This document shows positions 26,889-34,855 of a stretch of DNA of 37,051 nt, piece after piece. The stretch's first letter is position 1; every line of letters starts with the position of its first letter. The DNA comes from JAFGDH01 sp964447525 (GTDB lineage Archaea > Aenigmatarchaeota > Aenigmatarchaeia > QMZP01 > QMZT01): positions 1 to 37,051 of the forward strand of contig CAYUSU010000008.1 in NCBI GenBank assembly GCA_964447525.1, in the 5' to 3' direction. The notes beneath the pieces were generated by a model that was given only the letters and a program-made list of their open reading frames with translations, searched no databases and was not told where the DNA came from. The translations under genes were made by a program, and so were the position numbers.

Positions 26889-26924
26889 ATGTTCATTTTC
26901 GACGACGAAGACGATGATTACTGA
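26889..26924 (+). CDS. Micro-ORF, 11 codons, acidic (MFIFDDEDDDY)
   Basis: GGAGG at 26876-26880 precedes the ATG at 26889 by 8 nt. The peptide has six to seven acidic residues of eleven. An in-frame ATG at 26874 would add five residues (MEDVR) but would overlap the ribosome site. The opposite charge to the upstream basic micro-ORF is notable. It could be chance. Confidence 0.22.
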   Translation: MFIFDDEDDDY

Positions 26925-26967
26925 TGACATTAAGGATATTCGTACGGAGAATGTTTCCTTTTGTTTT

Positions 26968-27492
26968 TTATCCCCCTAGCGCTTCCTTCAGTTTCTTATC
27001 CAGTACGATCATGTTGATCTTTCCGTACCTCTCCCTTCGAATGATCCCTTTTCTTTCCATTTCATTCAGTATCCGGTGGGTTTTGACCTTTGAAAGACCC
27101 GGCAACCTCGAAAGCTCCACTTGCTGACATTTGCCTCCGGACCCAATGATCTTTTCGATCACATTCCTTTCGTTCACGTTAAGGAAATTCAGTATTAACT
27201 TTCCGTCCACTTTTTCTTTCCTTTCGGGAATTTTACTGTCGGACATGAACCTATACGATATCACTCCAACCAGAAGTCCCGCGAAAGCCAGCAGCGGAAG
27301 AAAATAAAGAACCATTATGTTGGAAGACCCGTTTTCGGCAATATATATCTGGATTTCTTCGGTGGTCATTGTTCCGAGAAGCTCCGGGTCCAATGTCTCT
27401 GACGTGTTCATGACCATCTGCATGGTGACTAATGTGATGGAAATAGCGAATGCAACAATCAATATAATACCGACAAGGTTCCCGTCTTTCAT
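26968..27492 (-). CDS. Membrane-anchored winged-helix transcriptional regulator
   Basis: This 174-residue protein has a membrane helix at about 6-26 (LVGIILIVAFAISITLV), an extracellular loop of about 30 residues containing NTS and NGSS sequons, a second helix at about 60-82 (MVLYFLPLLAFAGLLVGVIS), and a cytoplasmic winged helix at about 105-165 (LNVNERNVIEKIIG...LSKVKTHRILNEMERKGIIRRE). This is the arrangement of COG2512-type archaeal membrane regulators. It is divergent from the export operon at 27620 and likely controls it in response to an envelope signal. A TATA-like box lies about 27 nt upstream of its ATG. Confidence 0.88.
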   Translation of the reverse strand: MKDGNLVGIILIVAFAISITLVTMQMVMNTSETLDPELLGTMTTEEIQIYIAENGSSNIMVLYFLPLLAFAGLLVGVISYRFMSDSKIPERKEKVDGKLILNFLNVNERNVIEKIIGSGGKCQQVELSRLPGLSKVKTHRILNEMERKGIIRRERYGKINMIVLDKKLKEALGG

Positions 27493-27572
27493 GTCTTTAT
27501 TTTGAAGTCGGGGTATTTTATGATTTACGAATTAATGATCAAGGTTTCACCAAACGAAACGATGGTTACACA

Positions 27573-27590
27573 AAACCATATATATGGTTT
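27573..27590. promoter_or_regulatory. 18-bp perfect palindrome in the divergent promoter of the export operon
   Basis: AAACCATATATATGGTTT is perfectly self-complementary and its centre is itself a TATA-like sequence, about 35-45 nt before the ATG at 27620. A further ATGGTT half-site lies just upstream (about 27562-27567). A protein bound here would block TBP. The obvious candidate is the divergent membrane wHTH regulator. Confidence 0.7.
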
Positions 27591-27619
27591 CATCCAATCT
27601 CCGTTCAGAGGTGATGAAA

Positions 27620-28102
27620 ATGAAGAAACCTATCATTGCGATACTGGCGATATTTTCCCTGACACTCATATTATCAATGGGAATTACATTCGCTTACGGC
27701 GGAGAAAGACCATTCAAGCAAATGAATTACGACGAAGAGGTCCACACCCAGCTGAAGGTGGCAATAGACGCATGCGATTATGAGGAATGGGTAAGCATAA
27801 GAGAAGCAAATGACCTTCCAATGTATGGAAAGATCCATGAAAACATAAACGAGGATAATTTCGGACTATTCTGCCAGCTCCATGATGCAGTTCAGAACGG
27901 AGACACTGAAACTGCCATGCAAATAAAGGAACAACTTGGGTTCAAAATGGGAAGAATGGGAAAGTTCAAGGGAATGGTGCATGGAGGACCCGGGATGCAC
28001 GGAGAATGTGGGTTATCAGTAAACTGCCCAATGCAACAGAAACAAGGTATTGAAGAATTTTGCCAGCAAAAATGCGGATGCCAGCCAACAGATGGGGAGT
28101 AA
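27620..28102 (+). CDS. Secreted Met/His/Cys-rich small protein, first gene of the export operon
   Basis: I start at ATG 27620 (160 aa) because GAGGTGAT (27608-27615) lies at normal spacing before it; the ATG at 27614 falls within that ribosome site. Residues 1-25 are a signal peptide (MKKPIIAILAIFSLTLILS, cleavage near TFA). The mature part is helical, and the C-terminal 60 residues are rich in Met, His, Gly and Cys (MGRMGKFKGMVHGGPGMHGEC, NCPM, FCQQKCGC), which suggests metal binding or redox stress. No known family is recognised. It precedes an ABC exporter operon and follows the palindromic promoter, so an accessory or sensor role for that exporter is inferred. Confidence 0.75.
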   Translation: MKKPIIAILAIFSLTLILSMGITFAYGGERPFKQMNYDEEVHTQLKVAIDACDYEEWVSIREANDLPMYGKIHENINEDNFGLFCQLHDAVQNGDTETAMQIKEQLGFKMGRMGKFKGMVHGGPGMHGECGLSVNCPMQQKQGIEEFCQQKCGCQPTDGE

Positions 28103-28143
28103 TCCCCTTTTATTATTACATGATATGCGAGAACGAATAGTCT

Positions 28144-28845
28144 ATGAAAAATATTATTGATCTTAAGGGTGTCTGGAAGGTTTACAAGATGGGAGAAGTC
28201 GACGTGCCGGCTCTCCGTGGGATCAATCTTGGAATCAGGAAAGGGGAATTCCTGGCAATAGTCGGACCCAGCGGAAGCGGGAAGAGCACGATGATGAATC
28301 TTGTGGGATGTCTTGATTCACCAACAAAAGGAAAGATACTTCTTGACGGACGTGACATAACTGAATTCAGCGAATCTGAACTCGCTCAGACACGAGGGCA
28401 AAAAATCGGTTTCGTTTTTCAGCAATTCAACCTGATACCAACGCTGACTGCGCTTGAAAACGTCATGCTGCCGCTGGCTTTCCAAAATGTAGATGACACG
28501 AAGGCTAGGAAAAAAGCGATGGAAATACTGAATCTGGTAGGTCTCGGCGGAAGGATAAAGCATCTACCTAACCAGTTATCCGGGGGTGAAAGACAAAGAG
28601 TATCGATTGCGAGAGCGCTGTCGGTTGATCCAGAGGTGATACTTGCGGATGAGCCTACCGGGAACCTTGACAGCAGGACCGGCGAATTCATCATAAATTT
28701 CCTCGGGAAAATCCACATGGAAGAAAAGAAAACCATAATAATGGTTACGCATGATCTCAATCTTGCGAAGCATGCTGAAAAGATGGTACACATAAAAGAC
28801 GGTCAGATTGAAAAGATTGAATCCGCTGGAATGGGGGTATCCTGA
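28144..28845 (+). CDS. ABC transporter ATP-binding protein, MacB/LolD type
   Basis: This 233-residue ATPase has Walker A GPSGSGKST (41-49), Q-loop VFQQFNL (91-97), signature LSGGERQRV (145-153), Walker B ILADEPTGNLD (166-176) and H-loop VTHD (201-204). The short inserted segment and PTGNLDS are typical of the MacB/LolD/FtsE group, which power mechanotransmission rather than ordinary transport through a channel. Its partner permease is encoded three genes downstream. The stop is one base before the lipoprotein start (TGA-A-ATG). Confidence 0.95.
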   Translation: MKNIIDLKGVWKVYKMGEVDVPALRGINLGIRKGEFLAIVGPSGSGKSTMMNLVGCLDSPTKGKILLDGRDITEFSESELAQTRGQKIGFVFQQFNLIPTLTALENVMLPLAFQNVDDTKARKKAMEILNLVGLGGRIKHLPNQLSGGERQRVSIARALSVDPEVILADEPTGNLDSRTGEFIINFLGKIHMEEKKTIIMVTHDLNLAKHAEKMVHIKDGQIEKIESAGMGVS

Positions 28846-28846
28846 A

Positions 28847-29161
28847 ATGAAAATGATAGTATTTGTTTTGCTTATCTTGATTCTGTTGATGACTTCTGGC
28901 TGCGTTACTGGCCAGAGACCGACAAGGCCCTTCGGCAACTTTACTCCAGGCAACGGAATGTTCCCAAGGGGAAATTTCACGATGGACGAAGAGAACATAA
29001 CCAGGGTTTCCGGGGTGTTCGAGAACGCGGAAACCCAGGAAGACGTTAATGGTTACTGCACCGATCACATGTTCGAGTGCATGTATTACTGCAGGAATGT
29101 TGACCCCGGGCATGAAATGTGCACCGGGCTGAGAAATCCGAGAAACTTTGGAGGTGTTTAG
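28847..29161 (+). CDS. Small Cys-rich lipoprotein
   Basis: I start at ATG 28847 (104 aa). The frame extends 13 codons further upstream, but that lies within the ATPase gene. The N-terminus MKMIVFVLLILILLMTSGC is a lipoprotein signal with lipobox-like MTSGC. The mature part is Pro/Asn/Gly-rich at first, then has five Cys (YCTDH, ECMYYC, MC), likely disulfide-bonded outside the cell. It lies between the ATPase and COG1361 genes with minimal spacing. A GGAGGTG ribosome site for the next gene overlaps its end. Confidence 0.78.
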   Translation: MKMIVFVLLILILLMTSGCVTGQRPTRPFGNFTPGNGMFPRGNFTMDEENITRVSGVFENAETQEDVNGYCTDHMFECMYYCRNVDPGHEMCTGLRNPRNFGGV

Positions 29162-29163
29162 AT

Positions 29164-30507
29164 ATGAAAGCTTTGTTTGCGATAATCGTGGCAGTATTGA
29201 TGATACCGGTTCTTACGGGTCCGGTTTATGCTGATGTGGATTATTCGGCATCAGAACACGTGAAGGTTTCGCTGCTGAACCAGAACCCTGATCCGGCGAA
29301 GGCGGGAGATATAGTCGAACTGAGATTCACCGTCGAGAACGAGGGAGGAGACAGCACTGAGGACCTGACGTTCGAGCTTGTTGTACAGTATCCCTTCGTA
29401 GAAGTCCCAGGTGAGGAATACGTAAAAACGGTGAACGCCCTGAAACCTCACCAGGAAGGTCCCGAGGCTGTGACATTGAAATATTCGGTGAGAGTTGACA
29501 AGGATGCGGTGAAAGGAACCAACGAGATAAAGTTGAAAAGAAGCGATGAGGGTTCAGACATTTCAGTGACTGAATCCTTTGACATTGATATAACGGGTGC
29601 GGAATACGCCCAGATAATTTACGTGGACAAATCGATAATCAGTCCGGGGGAAGAGACCCCGCTCAACTTCACCATAACCAACGTCGGAACATCCCCTTTG
29701 CGGAATCTTGTTTTTTCCTGGAGCGAGGAGGACGGTGTCATACTCCCGGTATATTCTGACGACACCAAGTACATAAAATATCTTGACGTCGAGGAATCGA
29801 TAGTCCTGGACTACATGGTCGTGGCCGATGTCAACGCCAATCCGGGATTGTACCGGCTTGACCTTAAACTAACTTACGAGGCACAGAACGGCGTTTCGTC
29901 GGAGATGAACACCAAAGCGGGGATTTTCATAGGAGGGGAGACGGATTTCGACGTGACCTTCTCCGAGAGTTCCGCCGGTCAGACATCCCTTTCGGTCGCC
30001 AACACCGGAAACAATCCGGCGCTTTCCGTCACTGTGAGGATCACCAACCAGGACAGCTTTGCCGTCAGCGGCAGCACGTCTTCTATAATCGGCAACCTTG
30101 ACAGGGGAGACTATACGATCGTCTCATTCCAGATAACCCAGTCGCTCCAGAGAACACCCACCGGGACGGATTTCCGGAATATGCGCAATATGAGCGAGGA
30201 GGACAGGCAGAGACTACTCGAGGGGATGAACCCGCCCGGGAGCAACGACCTGAAGGTATCGATAGAATATACGGACACCGCCGGGAAGAGGCACTCTATC
30301 GAGAAATCGGTTCCCATACAGTTCCGTTCACTAGATTCGAATACGACCATCCAGTCTTATTCCGGTTTCAGGCAGAGGACGAATACGGCGACAGCGTATC
30401 TGCCCTACATAGCCGCCGGTGTTCTGATCGTTGCGGCGATAGTGTGTTACAAGAAAAGGGAGTTAATCAGGAAAAGGATAAAGACTTCGAAAGGTAAGAA
30501 GGTTTAA
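29164..30507 (+). CDS. COG1361-type surface protein of the ABC export system
   Basis: ATG 29164 follows GGAGGTG by about 6 nt and gives 447 residues. Residues 1-23 are a signal peptide (cleavage near VYA). Three or more Ig/CARDB-like domains follow (KAGDIVELRFTVENEGGD; SPGEETPLNFTITNVGTSP; AGQTSLSVANTGNNPA), each with the N-x-G turn typical of COG1361. The C-terminus has one membrane helix (AYLPYIAAGVLIVAAIVCY) and a basic tail. COG1361 proteins are common neighbours of archaeal MacB-like ATPase/permease pairs, where they may take the place of the bacterial adaptor MacA. The stop precedes the permease start by 3 nt. Confidence 0.9.
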   Translation: MKALFAIIVAVLMIPVLTGPVYADVDYSASEHVKVSLLNQNPDPAKAGDIVELRFTVENEGGDSTEDLTFELVVQYPFVEVPGEEYVKTVNALKPHQEGPEAVTLKYSVRVDKDAVKGTNEIKLKRSDEGSDISVTESFDIDITGAEYAQIIYVDKSIISPGEETPLNFTITNVGTSPLRNLVFSWSEEDGVILPVYSDDTKYIKYLDVEESIVLDYMVVADVNANPGLYRLDLKLTYEAQNGVSSEMNTKAGIFIGGETDFDVTFSESSAGQTSLSVANTGNNPALSVTVRITNQDSFAVSGSTSSIIGNLDRGDYTIVSFQITQSLQRTPTGTDFRNMRNMSEEDRQRLLEGMNPPGSNDLKVSIEYTDTAGKRHSIEKSVPIQFRSLDSNTTIQSYSGFRQRTNTATAYLPYIAAGVLIVAAIVCYKKRELIRKRIKTSKGKKV

Positions 30508-30510
30508 CCC

Positions 30511-31794
30511 ATGAAGACCTCGAAATCCCTCATGCTAGCCCTTAACATAATGCTCCACAGCAAGCTTCGGAGCTGGCTGACGATAATAGGGATAGTCATA
30601 GGAGTCGCGGCGGTCGTCGCGATAATGTCCATGGGGGAGGGGATGCAGGCAAGCATAGAAAGCAATCTCGGCGGGCTGGGAGCAGACATCATAACCATTT
30701 CCCCTGGTTCTTCCAGGGCCATGGGGGGTTTCATAATGAGAGGGGGATCCGGCGGCGGGGATTTTTCCTTTTCAAGAATCAGCAGAGCAAACACCGAAAG
30801 AAAAAACCTTACCTCAAAGGATGTCCAGATCATAAAACCCGTGGACAACGTCGAATACGTCATGGGAACGGTTTCCGGCCGGGGGGAAATGTATTACTTG
30901 GCGGAAAAGTCATCCGTTTCGATCCAGGGGGTCGATCCGATGATATGGGATGACGTAACGACGTCCGAGCTGGAATCGGGACGTTTCTTGACCACGTCTG
31001 ACTACAATTCGGTTGTCATTGGGAGCAGGATAGCCAGCGACATGTTCAAGCAACCGCTGGTTATCAACAGGATAATCACCATCGAGGAAAACAGCTTCAA
31101 GATCGTGGGCATACTGAAGGAGAGCGGCGGGAGCTTCGGTGGTGGTGGAGGGGATAACGCGGTGATCATGCCGATCGACGCGGCGAGAAACATACTTGAC
31201 GATGTGGGAGTGACGGAGTTCGATTCGATAACGGTCAAGGTCTCGGACGAGAATCTGGTTGAAGAAACCATGGCTGCTATCGATTCCAAGCTCATGCTTT
31301 TCCGCCATGTTACGGAAAGGACAAAGGACTACAGCGTATCCTCATCCGTGTCCATGCAGGAAACCATAAGTTCTACCATGGAGTCGGTGACTTTGTTCCT
31401 TGCCGCGATAGCCGGTGTTTCACTTCTGGTCGGGGCGATCGGGATAGCCAACACGATGTTCACGACGGTTCTGGAGAAGACGAAGGAGATCGGCATAATG
31501 AAGGCAATAGGAGCGAAAAACCATGACATAATGATGATATTCATGTTCAATTCCGCGCTCGTGGGAATGGTCGGCGGTGTTATAGGGATCATACTGGGTT
31601 CCGTGGCTTCAACGATGGTGGCCCTCCCTATGATGGGGGGAAGGATGATGGGTGGCGAAGCAGGAAACCTGGTAACACTACAGCTGCTCGTGTTCGGGTT
31701 GTCGATCGCGGTGGGCATCGGAATGATTTCCGGGGCGATACCGGCCTACAGGGCATCCAAACTGAGACCGGTAGACGCGCTTAGATACGAATAG
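30511..31794 (+). CDS. MacB/FtsX-family ABC permease
   Basis: This 427-residue permease has the family layout: N-terminal amphipathic part and membrane helix (LTIIGIVIGVAAVVAIMSMG), a large extracellular MacB_PCD domain (about 45-300) with Gly-rich patches (GGFIMRGGSGGGDF; GGSFGGGGGD), and a C-terminal FtsX domain with three helices (about 300-420) ending GAIPAYRASKLRPVDALRYE, the usual MacB end. It pairs with the ATPase at 28144. Substrate is not indicated; peptides, lipids or antibiotics are common for the family. Confidence 0.95.
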   Translation: MKTSKSLMLALNIMLHSKLRSWLTIIGIVIGVAAVVAIMSMGEGMQASIESNLGGLGADIITISPGSSRAMGGFIMRGGSGGGDFSFSRISRANTERKNLTSKDVQIIKPVDNVEYVMGTVSGRGEMYYLAEKSSVSIQGVDPMIWDDVTTSELESGRFLTTSDYNSVVIGSRIASDMFKQPLVINRIITIEENSFKIVGILKESGGSFGGGGGDNAVIMPIDAARNILDDVGVTEFDSITVKVSDENLVEETMAAIDSKLMLFRHVTERTKDYSVSSSVSMQETISSTMESVTLFLAAIAGVSLLVGAIGIANTMFTTVLEKTKEIGIMKAIGAKNHDIMMIFMFNSALVGMVGGVIGIILGSVASTMVALPMMGGRMMGGEAGNLVTLQLLVFGLSIAVGIGMISGAIPAYRASKLRPVDALRYE

Positions 31795-31850
31795 AATATA
31801 GCCCCGCAGCCGGGATTTCCCTTTAAATTATTTTCTCCCTTTAACTCAAA

Positions 31851-32414
31851 ATGGCAGTCAATAAATACGATTCTATTGATATGGATGCTTATACGAGTGT
31901 TGCGATAGAATTATTTGAACAGGTCAGGGACAGACCCTTGGTATTTCCCGAACATCCCGGTGATAAAAATGCAAATACATGTATAGAGAAGAGCATGGAA
32001 CTCAATGGGATTTACAATGAGGCTGAAATCGAGTCAAGAATCCGTGCGTGCGAATACCTCTGGAAGGACCAGAAAATTCCCGCAAGAATAAAGAAAATCC
32101 CTCATCAGGATGACGGTGTTCATTTTTTCCTGAACGTTTATGTTCCCATATATGGATGGCTGGTCGCGGATGCGATGAACGATCCCGGTATTATGATTTA
32201 CAATGAATGGGACGGGAAAACGGACTGCCAGATTCTGAATAATTACACAAAAATCCTCGGACCGGAGGAGAGTTTGGAAGCACTGCAGAAATCACTAGAT
32301 AATATGGATGAAAGAGTAAAACAGAATTCTGAATTTTTCAAGGCGATGAACCTACATTTCGGCGAATTCAGGGAAAGATATCTCGCAAGAATGAGAAAAA
32401 AGATTGTTAATTAG
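31851..32414 (+). CDS. Possible transglutaminase-like protein
   Basis: This 187-residue soluble protein has a stretch resembling the transglutaminase-like fold: a Cys-containing helix (NTCIEKSMEL or the later RACEYLW), then IPARIKKI, HFFLNVYVPIYGWLVADAMND, which fits the Cys ... His ... Asp order. The distance from the first Cys to IPAR is longer than usual, so the catalytic Cys is uncertain. No signal peptide is seen. A TATA-like TTTAAATTA lies about 25 nt upstream. It may be structural rather than catalytic. Confidence 0.55.
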   Translation: MAVNKYDSIDMDAYTSVAIELFEQVRDRPLVFPEHPGDKNANTCIEKSMELNGIYNEAEIESRIRACEYLWKDQKIPARIKKIPHQDDGVHFFLNVYVPIYGWLVADAMNDPGIMIYNEWDGKTDCQILNNYTKILGPEESLEALQKSLDNMDERVKQNSEFFKAMNLHFGEFRERYLARMRKKIVN

Positions 32415-32467
32415 TCGATTTTTCTGGATAAATCCCTTCTTTTAACGTTTTTCATTTTAATTTTATC

Positions 32468-33070
32468 ATGTCGCCGGAAATAGATCGATCTGTCCCTTAC
32501 TTCAAAAATAATGAAATAAGAAATATGGAATACGATAATAGAATGGAATTACTAAAAGCGTATGTGGATGGTCAATTTAAACATGAAGGATTTGAATTCC
32601 AGATCAAAGCACAGGGCACAAAAATAATGGTGTTTCGGGATATGGTTTTCAATGAAGATGGTGATAGCGTCAATTTTGATCCAATTCATCTTAACATGGT
32701 TTGGAATCTTGGATATAATATTCATTTACTCAATCTTGAAACGGAACCAGTACCTGAATCCTACGTAAGAATGTCGAAAGGATGGGCCCGGCTTCACGAG
32801 GAAATACTGGAGCACGTTGCATACCCGAGGTGGGACGGAGTTGGGGAGATACCAGATTGTTGTTCAATCGTGCTAAAGACTAATGATATACAGCATCCCC
32901 ACGTAAAAGAGGCGTTCGTTCCAGTTGCGGAAGAGATTCTGGATAAACCTCCCGTCTGGAGGAAAGATCCTACTCCCATGCAAATATCGGAAAGAATATT
33001 CCACCCGAACGAATATATTATCGAACTCATTAATCAAGAATTGTCACATTGGAAACAAACAAGAATGTGA
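32468..33070 (+). CDS. Hypothetical soluble protein
   Basis: This 200-residue protein is acidic, has no signal peptide and no membrane segment. It has several Trp and His (AYPRWDGVGEIPDCC, KTNDIQHPHVKEAF, KPPVWRKDPTP). I recognise no family. It follows the transglutaminase-like gene on the same strand 53 nt away and converges with the Lrp-like regulator, with stops almost touching. Base composition in its first half is richer in A+T than its neighbours. Confidence 0.65.
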   Translation: MSPEIDRSVPYFKNNEIRNMEYDNRMELLKAYVDGQFKHEGFEFQIKAQGTKIMVFRDMVFNEDGDSVNFDPIHLNMVWNLGYNIHLLNLETEPVPESYVRMSKGWARLHEEILEHVAYPRWDGVGEIPDCCSIVLKTNDIQHPHVKEAFVPVAEEILDKPPVWRKDPTPMQISERIFHPNEYIIELINQELSHWKQTRM

Positions 33071-33071
33071 A

Positions 33072-33608
33072 TCACTTATCCAATACCTTCTTGCAATCCT
33101 TGCATATTTCAGGGCTGTATGGGCACTTACCGTCCCCCAGTTCCAGTTCGTGCAGGAAATTGATCTTGACCGGCGAATTGATTGCACTGGAGACGACGAG
33201 ATTTACATTGATGTCTGAATTGTCAGGATCCTTCTTGATCACGTCCCTTACGATTTCATCCACCTTTTTCAGGTTCTCTGCGATCAGGAAGATTGAAACG
33301 TTGTTTTTGCCGGACATTATATAACCATTAACGAAGAACGTGCAATTTCGAAGCTTCTCGATCATGTTGTTTGCGTTCTTGGCGGTGAAGTCCACCCTTG
33401 CGAGATATAACCCGCTCTTCCGAAGGTCGACTCCGACGCTGAACTTCATTACCCCCCTTTCAAGGAGATTCTGGATTCTTGAATTGACGGACGGCTGGGT
33501 CATTACAAGACGTTCCGCTATCTCTTTTTGTGTGATGTGGGGATTCTCCGTGAAAAAAGTGATTATCCTCGCGTCCTTCTCGTCTATCCCGAGCTTTCGA
33601 ATGATCAT
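33072..33608 (-). CDS. Lrp/AsnC-like regulator with C-terminal Cys cluster
   Basis: This 178-residue protein has a winged helix at about 10-58 (LGIDEKDARIITFFTENPHI, KEIAERLVMTQPSVNSRI) and a ligand/oligomer domain of RAM-like character (about 65-150). The tail holds C162, C169 and C172 in CPYSPEICKDC, a pattern suited to zinc or an iron-sulfur cluster; a fourth ligand is not obvious. It is divergent from iscS, and its promoter is shared with iscS-iscU, so a role as iron-sulfur or redox sensor of that operon, comparable to IscR, is a reasonable inference. Confidence 0.82.
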   Translation of the reverse strand: MIIRKLGIDEKDARIITFFTENPHITQKEIAERLVMTQPSVNSRIQNLLERGVMKFSVGVDLRKSGLYLARVDFTAKNANNMIEKLRNCTFFVNGYIMSGKNNVSIFLIAENLKKVDEIVRDVIKKDPDNSDINVNLVVSSAINSPVKINFLHELELGDGKCPYSPEICKDCKKVLDK

Positions 33609-33630
33609 ACTATATTTTATAGGAAAAGTA

Positions 33631-33672
33631 TTTATATAATTTACTGCTTTAACTATAATATTGTGATATTAT
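33631..33672. promoter_or_regulatory. Shared promoter of the Lrp-like gene and iscS, with inverted repeat
   Basis: TTTATATAA (33631-33639) is nearly symmetrical and is about 25-30 nt from the Lrp-like ATG on one side and 32-40 nt from the iscS ATG on the other, so it may serve both directions. ATAATAT-TGTG-ATATTAT (33655-33672) has perfect 7-bp arms and overlaps the iscS start codon and likely transcription start, a good repressor site. Confidence 0.6.
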
Positions 33673-34855
33673 GGGAATATATCTGGACAACTCCGCGACG
33701 ACTTACGTGGACCCGAAAGTACGAGAAGCGATGGAACCTTTCTTTTCGAAAGAATATGGCAATCCTAGCTCGTTCCATGACATGGGATTAAATGCCAACC
33801 AGGCGATAGAGTCAGCTAGAGAAATGGTGGCCAATATTCTGAATGCAAATCCAAAAGAGATAATATTCACGGGTTCCGGGACGGAAAGCATAAACCTCGC
33901 CATCAAGGGTGTCTACCGAGCGAACCGTTCCAAAGGAAACCACATCATCACGACAAGGATCGAACACCACGCCGTTCTTGATTCCTGCAAATATCTGGAA
34001 GAAAACGAAGGGGCAGAAGTCACCTACTTGGATGTTGACAAGAACGGGTTGATTGATCTTGATCAGCTCAAGAAATCGATAACCAAAGAGACCATTCTCA
34101 TTTCGATAATTTTCGCCAACAACGAGATAGGAACTATCCAGCCGATTGCTGAGATTGGAGAGATAGCGAAAAAACACGGCATCCCATTCCATACAGATGC
34201 CTGCCAGGCAGGATGTTCACAAAATCTGGATACTAATGAACTCAATGTTGATTTACTCACTCTTAACGGAAGCAAGATTTACGGTCCAAAGGGGACAGGA
34301 ATGCTATTCGTTCGAAAAGGCATCAGCCTCCATCCGATAATCCACGGGGGCGGACAGGAATTCGGACTTCGCTCAGGGACTGAGAACGTTCCGGGAATCG
34401 TGGGTTTCGCGAAAGCGCTTGAAATATGTCAGCTTTCGAAAGCGAAAGAAAACGAAAGACTAACCGTATTGAGGGATAAACTGATCAACGGTCTTCAGGA
34501 ATCCATCCACAAGACAATACTCAACGGCCATCCTTCCAAGCGTTTACCGAACAACGTCAACATTTCTTTCCTTGATGTCGAAGGTGAAGCGATACTTCTA
34601 CATCTGAACCAGAAAGGGATATACGCTTCCACCGGATCGGCGTGTTCATCCGAATCGCTTGAACCGAGTTACGTGATCACTTCACTCGGACTTCCGCACG
34701 AGGTCGCTCACGGTAGCATTCGTTTCTCGCTGGGCAGACAGACCAGACCAGAAGACGTAGATCACGTCCTTAAAGTCATACCCGGAATTATTGAGAAGCT
34801 TCGGGTGTTGTCTCCGGTTGATATTGATGATAAAAAATTACATGTGATTAAATGA
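33671..34855 (+). CDS. iscS: Cysteine desulfurase
   Basis: This 394-residue PLP enzyme takes sulfur from cysteine for iron-sulfur clusters. Visible residues: H100 in RIEHHAVLDS, N151, D176 and Q179 in HTDACQAG, PLP lysine K202 in LNGSKIYGPKG, R234 region GLRSGTENV, and active-site C325 in the flexible loop STGSACSSES. The SSES/LEPS loop is IscS/NifS group I type. The PLP lysine is present, unlike the reported Archaeoglobus IscS, where it is replaced. The gene overlaps iscU by ATGA. Confidence 0.97.
   Translation: MGIYLDNSATTYVDPKVREAMEPFFSKEYGNPSSFHDMGLNANQAIESAREMVANILNANPKEIIFTGSGTESINLAIKGVYRANRSKGNHIITTRIEHHAVLDSCKYLEENEGAEVTYLDVDKNGLIDLDQLKKSITKETILISIIFANNEIGTIQPIAEIGEIAKKHGIPFHTDACQAGCSQNLDTNELNVDLLTLNGSKIYGPKGTGMLFVRKGISLHPIIHGGGQEFGLRSGTENVPGIVGFAKALEICQLSKAKENERLTVLRDKLINGLQESIHKTILNGHPSKRLPNNVNISFLDVEGEAILLHLNQKGIYASTGSACSSESLEPSYVITSLGLPHEVAHGSIRFSLGRQTRPEDVDHVLKVIPGIIEKLRVLSPVDIDDKKLHVIK

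Larger units (their letters stand above)
26635..26967. other. Intergenic stretch without an ordinary gene
   Basis: Roughly 330 nt between the tRNA and the convergent end of the membrane wHTH gene. It is A+T-rich and contains TATA-like stretches (about 26712-26719 and 26731-26738), a strong ribosome site before a 7-codon ORF, and a second ribosome site before an 11-codon ORF. I see no RNA family that I recognise and no long ORF with coding character. Confidence 0.5.
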
